Part shown: in pieces, positions 54,190 to 58,409 of the stretch | Layout: the number at the start of each line of letters is the position of its first letter | Numbering within the stretch: position 1 is the stretch's first letter | DNA from: Comamonadaceae bacterium | Lineage (GTDB): Bacteria; Pseudomonadota; Gammaproteobacteria; Burkholderiales; Burkholderiaceae_C | DNA: 58,409 bases | Direction of reading: 5' to 3' | Assembly: GCA_947372745.1 (NCBI GenBank) | Contig: CANBUY010000011.1 | Location: forward strand, 1-58,409 | Notes under the pieces: generated by a model | Database searches by the model: none | What the model was told of the DNA's origin: nothing | Seen by the model: only the letters and a program-made list of their open reading frames with translations | Program-made: the position numbers and the translations under genes

Positions 54190-54459
54190 GTGAATTCACA
54201 AATGGTTTTAACCATGGGCCAAGAAGCCTTGGTCATGTTGCTGATGGTGGCCTCGCCTGTTCTGGTTGTTGTGCTGGTGGTCGGCTTGGTCGTGAGTCTT
54301 TTCCAAGCGGTGACTCAAATCAATGAAGCAACACTGGCGTTTGTCCCCAAATTAATTGCCGCGCTTGCAGTGCTGGCCATCGCTGGACCTTGGATGCTGA
54401 ATATGTTGGTTGAGTACATTCGTCGCACGATTGAAGCTATTCCTTCGGCTGTAGTTTGA
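54190..54459 (+). CDS. fliQ: Flagellar export gate protein FliQ
   Basis: Two-helix gate subunit, 89 residues, the standard FliQ length when the GTG at 54190 is used. SFQAVTQINEATL-like text is seen as SLFQAVTQINEATLAFVPKL, followed by the second helix (AVLAIAGPWMLNMLVEYIRR). Confidence 0.95.
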   Translation: MNSQMVLTMGQEALVMLLMVASPVLVVVLVVGLVVSLFQAVTQINEATLAFVPKLIAALAVLAIAGPWMLNMLVEYIRRTIEAIPSAVV

Positions 54460-54472
54460 TGAGCGTACGTTT

Positions 54473-55237
54473 GTGATTTCGATCACCGAAGCGCAACTGG
54501 TCGCTTGGCTATCGCCGATGATTTGGCCTTTCTTGCGGGTATTAGCCGTTTTTACCGCTGCCCCAATTTTTTCTTCCAAATCGATTCCCTTGCGCGCCAG
54601 AATCGCCTTGGCTTTCTTTATTTCATTGGCATCACAAGCTAGCCTTCAGGATCAACCCTTGATTTCACTCTCAAGCCCGGAGGCCTTGGGAGCGGTGATG
54701 CAGCAAGTGGGGATTGGTTTGGCGATTGGCTTTACGGTCCGGCTTGTATTTGCTTCGATTGAATTGGCCGGCGAAATAGTGGGGTTTCAAATGGGACTCA
54801 ATTTCGCAAGTTTTTTTGATCCTTCGTTCAATACCCAGTCAAGTGCTGTGGCCAAGTTTTTTGGGCATATGGCGGCTTTTTTGTTCATTGTGATGAATGG
54901 CCATCTATTGGTCATCATGGCAGTGGTCAAGAGTTTTAAAGCTTTTCCTGTCGATCAAAATTTTATAGAAGCGCTTAAGGTCATGAAACTGTATGAGTTG
55001 GGTGCTAACTTGTTTGCCAGCGGGCTTTGGATCGCTTTGCCTATGGTGGGCATGCTTATGTTTGTGAATCTGGCGATGGGCGTTGTTTCACGGGTTGCGC
55101 CGCAAATGAATATTTATTCAATCGGGTTCCCCATCACGCTCACCGCCGGGCTTGTGTGCATCACGGCTGTGTTACCCATGCTTGACCAGCCGCTGCTGGT
55201 GCTGATGACGGAGACCTTGGACTTGTTTATGAAGTAA
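54473..55237 (+). CDS. fliR: Flagellar export gate protein FliR
   Basis: Gate subunit with about six membrane segments, 254 residues, from a GTG at 54473. Family marks are FLRVLAVFTAAPIFSSKSIP, LAIGFTVRLVFASIELAGEI, GFQMGLNFASFFDPSFNTQS, and VNLAMGVVSRVAPQMNIYSI. Last gene of the fliF-fliR run; it converges with the response regulator gene. Confidence 0.96.
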   Translation: MISITEAQLVAWLSPMIWPFLRVLAVFTAAPIFSSKSIPLRARIALAFFISLASQASLQDQPLISLSSPEALGAVMQQVGIGLAIGFTVRLVFASIELAGEIVGFQMGLNFASFFDPSFNTQSSAVAKFFGHMAAFLFIVMNGHLLVIMAVVKSFKAFPVDQNFIEALKVMKLYELGANLFASGLWIALPMVGMLMFVNLAMGVVSRVAPQMNIYSIGFPITLTAGLVCITAVLPMLDQPLLVLMTETLDLFMK

Positions 55238-55252
55238 TGACTGACGAATGAC

Positions 55253-55882
55253 CTAGACCAGTTCGTTTCTAATGGCGTAGACCGTTAATTCGGCGTTGTT
55301 GCTTAGTTTTAGTTTTTCCAGAACGCGTGCTCGATACACACTGACCGTTTTAGGGCTTAGCATCAATTCTTCTGCAATGTCTGAAAGTCGCTTGCCAGAG
55401 GCTATTTTTAACAAGGTTTGCAGCTCTCTTTCAGATAATGAAGCGTGCAGTGTCTGGTTTTCGGGTGTGCTCAGGTTGTCCACCAACATATGCGCTACTT
55501 CAGGGGTGACGTATTTTCGACCTTGGGCAATGGTTCTGACGGCGGTGATCAAATCTCCTGGCTCACCTCCCTTGTTGAGGTAACCTTGCGCACCGGCGCG
55601 CAGGCATCGTATGGCGTATTGGTCTTCAGCAAACATGGAGACAATCAATACCTTGATAGGGGAGTCCGTCTCTCGCAGGCTGGACAAGACTTCAAGTCCA
55701 CCTCGTCCGGGCAGATTAAGGTCTAGCACCAAGACGTCGCATTCTTTAAGCCGAATAGCTTCACGAACTTCGGCGTAATTCCCCGCCTCTGAGGTGACTT
55801 GGATATCAACGGCCTCTGACAGCGTCTCTCGGATGCCGCGTCTGATCATCGCATGGTCGTCGCAAATAATGACGCGAATCAT
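55253..55882 (-). CDS. NarL/FixJ-family response regulator
   Basis: Transcription regulator of 209 residues. The receiver domain has Asp8, Asp9, phospho-acceptor Asp54 (LVLDLNLPGRGG) and Lys104. A LuxR-type helix-turn-helix covers about 145-205 (LSERELQTLLKIASGKRLSD, LMLSPKTVSVYRARVLEKLK). The kinase gene ends one base upstream, so the two form one transcript. Sequence resembles UvrY/GacA-like and NarL-like regulators; the regulated genes are unknown. Placement between fliR and cheA suggests a motility or chemotaxis link. Confidence 0.9.
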   Translation of the reverse strand: MIRVIICDDHAMIRRGIRETLSEAVDIQVTSEAGNYAEVREAIRLKECDVLVLDLNLPGRGGLEVLSSLRETDSPIKVLIVSMFAEDQYAIRCLRAGAQGYLNKGGEPGDLITAVRTIAQGRKYVTPEVAHMLVDNLSTPENQTLHASLSERELQTLLKIASGKRLSDIAEELMLSPKTVSVYRARVLEKLKLSNNAELTVYAIRNELV

Positions 55883-55883
55883 T

Positions 55884-56990
55884 TCAATATGCCTTAGCGG
55901 TAGGGTGGGTCAGCGTGGCGCTTAACGGAGCCGAAAAAACGAGAGAGGTTCCCGTGCTCTGGCTGCTGACATCTAGCCAGCCCCCCACAGATTTTGCTCG
56001 CTCATGAAGCCCTTTAAGTCCAAAGGAGTGGGGCTTGAGAAGATCTTCAGGGACCAGGCCGGAGCCGTTGTCTTTGATCTCTACTGTAAGAAATTGCTGA
56101 ACATCAGAAATCTCAATCGTGACCTGGTCACAGCGTGCGTGCTTTGATATATTGGTCAGCGCCTCATGAGCGGTTCGGTAGGCCGCCAATAAAACATCTT
56201 TCGGTAACACCGCTTGCGCATGTTCAGTATGCAGCGTGACTTTTATGCCATTTCGCTTTGTGAAGTCGCTAGCGAGCCACTGTACAGCCGCCACCAAGCC
56301 TTGGTCCAAAATGGCGGGGCGCAGATTCATCATGATGCGCTGACTGGCCTCCAGTGCATGTTGAACCATGTCGGACGCTGCTTTGATGTGCTCGACGACG
56401 TCTGCGTTGCTGGAGTGTCGTTCGATCCATGCGAGATCAAATTTGGCAGCAGCTAATGAACCGCCGATATCGTCGTGAATTTCCCGCGCGATGGCCGCTC
56501 GTTCGTTTTCAATGGTGAGCTGCAAGTGCTCGGCAAAATCAGCCAAACGTTTCTCAGATATCGTTAAGTCGCGGTCTGACTTTTCCTTGTCTCGGCGAAT
56601 GGCGTGGAGTTCGATGGCGCGGCGAATTATTTGCCCCAGCTGAGGCAGTTCGTCTTTGGACAGATAGTCGCTTATGCCCATTTTGATGGCGGTCACGGCC
56701 GCTGGCTCGCCAATGGCCCCAGATAGCAGGATGAAGGGAGGCGGGGTGGGCTCGTTTTGCAATATCGCCCAAGCGTCCAGTGCGGTGAAGCCTGGCAAGC
56801 GGTAATCCGCAAGAATGACATCAAAATTGACGGCTCGAATCTTGGTTTGAAAGTCTTTTAGCGTTTCCACGCGCAAAATTTCACAAAAAAAACCTGCCTT
56901 ATGGAGCGCTCTGGCCGTGAGTTCATGGTCTACAGCAGAGTCTTCCAGATGGAGAATTTTCCTTATTTGCTGTGATTTTTCTGTATTCAT
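55884..56990 (-). CDS. Receiver-first histidine kinase (HisKA_3 type), soluble
   Basis: Protein of 368 residues with an N-terminal receiver domain (about 10-125; Asp62 in ILADYRLPGF), a short coiled coil (130-160), a HisKA_3 dimerisation region with phospho-acceptor His172 (IAREIHDDIGGSLAAAKFDL), and an HATPase_c domain (HEALTNISKHA near 275, DNGSGL near 307, FGLKGLHERAKSVGG near 323). There is no signal peptide, membrane segment or PAS domain, so the input must reach it through the receiver domain from another kinase. It is co-transcribed with the NarL-type regulator, its likely partner. Confidence 0.88.
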   Translation of the reverse strand: MNTEKSQQIRKILHLEDSAVDHELTARALHKAGFFCEILRVETLKDFQTKIRAVNFDVILADYRLPGFTALDAWAILQNEPTPPPFILLSGAIGEPAAVTAIKMGISDYLSKDELPQLGQIIRRAIELHAIRRDKEKSDRDLTISEKRLADFAEHLQLTIENERAAIAREIHDDIGGSLAAAKFDLAWIERHSSNADVVEHIKAASDMVQHALEASQRIMMNLRPAILDQGLVAAVQWLASDFTKRNGIKVTLHTEHAQAVLPKDVLLAAYRTAHEALTNISKHARCDQVTIEISDVQQFLTVEIKDNGSGLVPEDLLKPHSFGLKGLHERAKSVGGWLDVSSQSTGTSLVFSAPLSATLTHPTAKAY

Positions 56991-57062
56991 GATGATGGCA
57001 AGTATTGTCCTTCATCCTTGTAATAGATGGCGCCTTTAACTCAAGGGACTTAAAAAAGACGT

Positions 57063-57078
57063 GAAAAAGGCCTTTTTC
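57063..57078. promoter_or_regulatory. Palindrome in the kinase / cheA divergent region
   Basis: GAAAAAGGCCTTTTTC is a perfect 16-base palindrome with no spacer, in the 163 bases between the divergent kinase and cheA starts. It could be an operator for one or both directions. It is too short and lacks the setting for a terminator of either gene. Confidence 0.35.
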
Positions 57079-57153
57079 TCGACTTTTAACTTGGCCGCTA
57101 TGCCTAGACTGGACGCCATTCAGAGGTTTAGTAAAAGTAATTTGGAGTGAGTC

Positions 57154-58409
57154 ATGGCGCAAGTGCATCAAGATGAAGGGGTTTCGGGGGGTGATTTTGA
57201 TCTGAGCCAGTTCTATCAAATATTCTTTGAAGAGGCTAGGGAAAATCTTGATTTGATGGAGAAGTTGTTAATCACCTTCAACCCAGTCATCGTAGACGAT
57301 GAGGCGTTAAATGGCATTTTTCGTTGCGCCCACTCCGTCAAAGGTGGCGCAGCAACTTTTGGGTTTGCTGATGTGGTGGCGCTGACACATCAAATGGAGT
57401 CGCTGCTTGACGGCTTGCGTAGGCATGAAATTCCATTTAATGCCCTCATGATTGATGTCTTGCTGGAGTCAGCAGACGTTTCCAGGGCACTTTTGGCGCT
57501 TCATGAGGGCGTGCTAGACGGGTTGCCGCCGGACGCAGGTGACCTGATTCGACGACTGACTGCATTGGCTGCTGGTCAGTTGTCTGGTATGGCGCCTCCT
57601 GAAATTACTCCTATGTCGGTACCGCCAGGTTTGGAAAGCACGGCTTTGCTTGCTGGAGGTCTGCGGTCTTTGGTGATGAGTATTGGCCCATTGACCCGGC
57701 TTTCGGATGCGGACGAGGTGGTTGCCTTGTTTTTTGATATTCCTGACTTGGGCAGCATTTCTGAGTTGGCGCCTCCGGCTGCTCAAATACGGCTCTTTGC
57801 GGTGAGTACTTCGTCATCCAACGAAGATTTGTTGGATTTGTTCTCTTTCCATGTTTCAAAAGAGCAGATATTCATCACGGAATCTGAACCCGTTTCTGGT
57901 GCAATTTCCTCAGTTGCCAGTTCACAAAATTCTGAGATGGTGGATGTTAATGAAGAAGTTGCAGAAAAAATCAGCAATAAAGTGGCGGATCAGCCACACA
58001 ACCTAGCAGTCAACACGGAAGCTCAGACACTTAGGGTGTCCATCAGCAAGGTGGATCAGCTGATTAATCTGGTGGGCGAATTAGTGATTACTCAGGCCAT
58101 GATGGCGCAAAACAGCCAGTCGCTGACCCCTGAGTTGCACCAAAAATTTCTGACGGGCTTAGCTGATCTTGAGAGAAATACACGGGATTTACAAGAATCA
58201 GTGATGTCGATTCGGATGATCCCCATGTCAGTGGTGTTTAGTCGATTTCCACGTATGTTGCGCGACTTGGCCATCCGATTGGGTAAAAGTGTGGATTTCG
58301 TGACCCAAGGAGAGTCGACAGAGTTGGACAAGGGTCTGGTTGAAAAAATCATCGATCCGCTGACGCACCTGGTTCGCAACAGTTGTGACCATGGCATTGA
58401 ATTGCCTGC
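57154..58409 (+). CDS. cheA: Chemotaxis histidine kinase CheA (3' end outside window)
   Basis: Central chemotaxis kinase that phosphorylates CheY. I translated 418 codons from the ATG at 57154 (preceded by TTGGAG) to the window edge. The HPt domain has His60 in FRCAHSVKGGAATFGF. A long middle region (about 130-285) includes a P2-like domain and an acidic linker. The dimerisation domain begins near 290 (LRVSISKVDQLINLVGELVI), and the kinase domain has reached its N-box (HLVRNSCDHGIE) at the edge. The rest of the che operon is expected to the right. Confidence 0.96.
   Translation, partial: MAQVHQDEGVSGGDFDLSQFYQIFFEEARENLDLMEKLLITFNPVIVDDEALNGIFRCAHSVKGGAATFGFADVVALTHQMESLLDGLRRHEIPFNALMIDVLLESADVSRALLALHEGVLDGLPPDAGDLIRRLTALAAGQLSGMAPPEITPMSVPPGLESTALLAGGLRSLVMSIGPLTRLSDADEVVALFFDIPDLGSISELAPPAAQIRLFAVSTSSSNEDLLDLFSFHVSKEQIFITESEPVSGAISSVASSQNSEMVDVNEEVAEKISNKVADQPHNLAVNTEAQTLRVSISKVDQLINLVGELVITQAMMAQNSQSLTPELHQKFLTGLADLERNTRDLQESVMSIRMIPMSVVFSRFPRMLRDLAIRLGKSVDFVTQGESTELDKGLVEKIIDPLTHLVRNSCDHGIELP

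Noticed and set aside
58092-58397. Minus-strand frame of 101 codons at the right edge
   Set aside because: It is antisense to the conserved CheA dimerisation and kinase region.

Overview
The window reads as a chromosomal segment of a flagellated betaproteobacterium of the Burkholderiales. Comamonadaceae (Rhodoferax-like) is the best guess. The reasons are the FlhDC-type flagellar master regulator, the split flg / flh-mot-che / fli layout, short 273-residue flagellins, and a GC-rich left part. The genus is an inference from protein style; no database search was possible.

Left part (1-17.1 kb) is an accessory and housekeeping mosaic. It starts with a cut-off DsbD/ScsB-type thiol-disulfide transporter, then REP-like repeats, a DUF167 protein, a Fic-domain protein, a cobalamin-binding-type radical SAM protein and YjdM. 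A toxin-antitoxin-rich stretch follows: a YjjJ-type HipA kinase, an orphan ParD with only the tail of ParE left, a HigB-HigA pair and a complete HipB-HipA pair with a visible promoter and palindromic operator. The only gene-poor stretch (8565-9166) holds a probable type III methyltransferase fragment, a REPIN-like inverted repeat and another REP unit. Next come a creatininase-family hydrolase, a DMT exporter, and a leftward run (LysE, DMT, aminotransferase, PhzF, histidine phosphatase) that looks like a small metabolite-handling operon.

Right part (17.2-58.4 kb) is an almost complete flagellar and chemotaxis regulon. Leftward flgBCDEFGHIJKL encodes rod, hook, rings and junction proteins and ends with a tightly linked HDOD-domain protein. 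Rightward flgA, flgM and flgN follow; flgM has a clear sigma-28 promoter. Leftward fliA, flhF, flhA, flhB, cheZ, cheY, motB, motA, flhC and flhD supply sigma-28, polar placement, export gate, CheY phosphatase and response regulator, stator and master regulator. Rightward are two tandem flagellins, fliD, fliS and fliT, then leftward fliE and rightward fliFGHIJKLMNOPQR (basal body, switch, ATPase, export gate). A leftward two-component pair (receiver-first histidine kinase plus NarL-type regulator) sits between fliR and a rightward cheA that runs off the window end.

Inferred logic: FlhDC activates the class II operons, FliA with anti-sigma FlgM drives late genes, and CheA-CheY-CheZ controls the switch built from FliG, FliM and FliN. 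No flhG lies between flhF and fliA, where it is often found. No rRNA, tRNA, CRISPR array, prophage or complete insertion sequence was seen.
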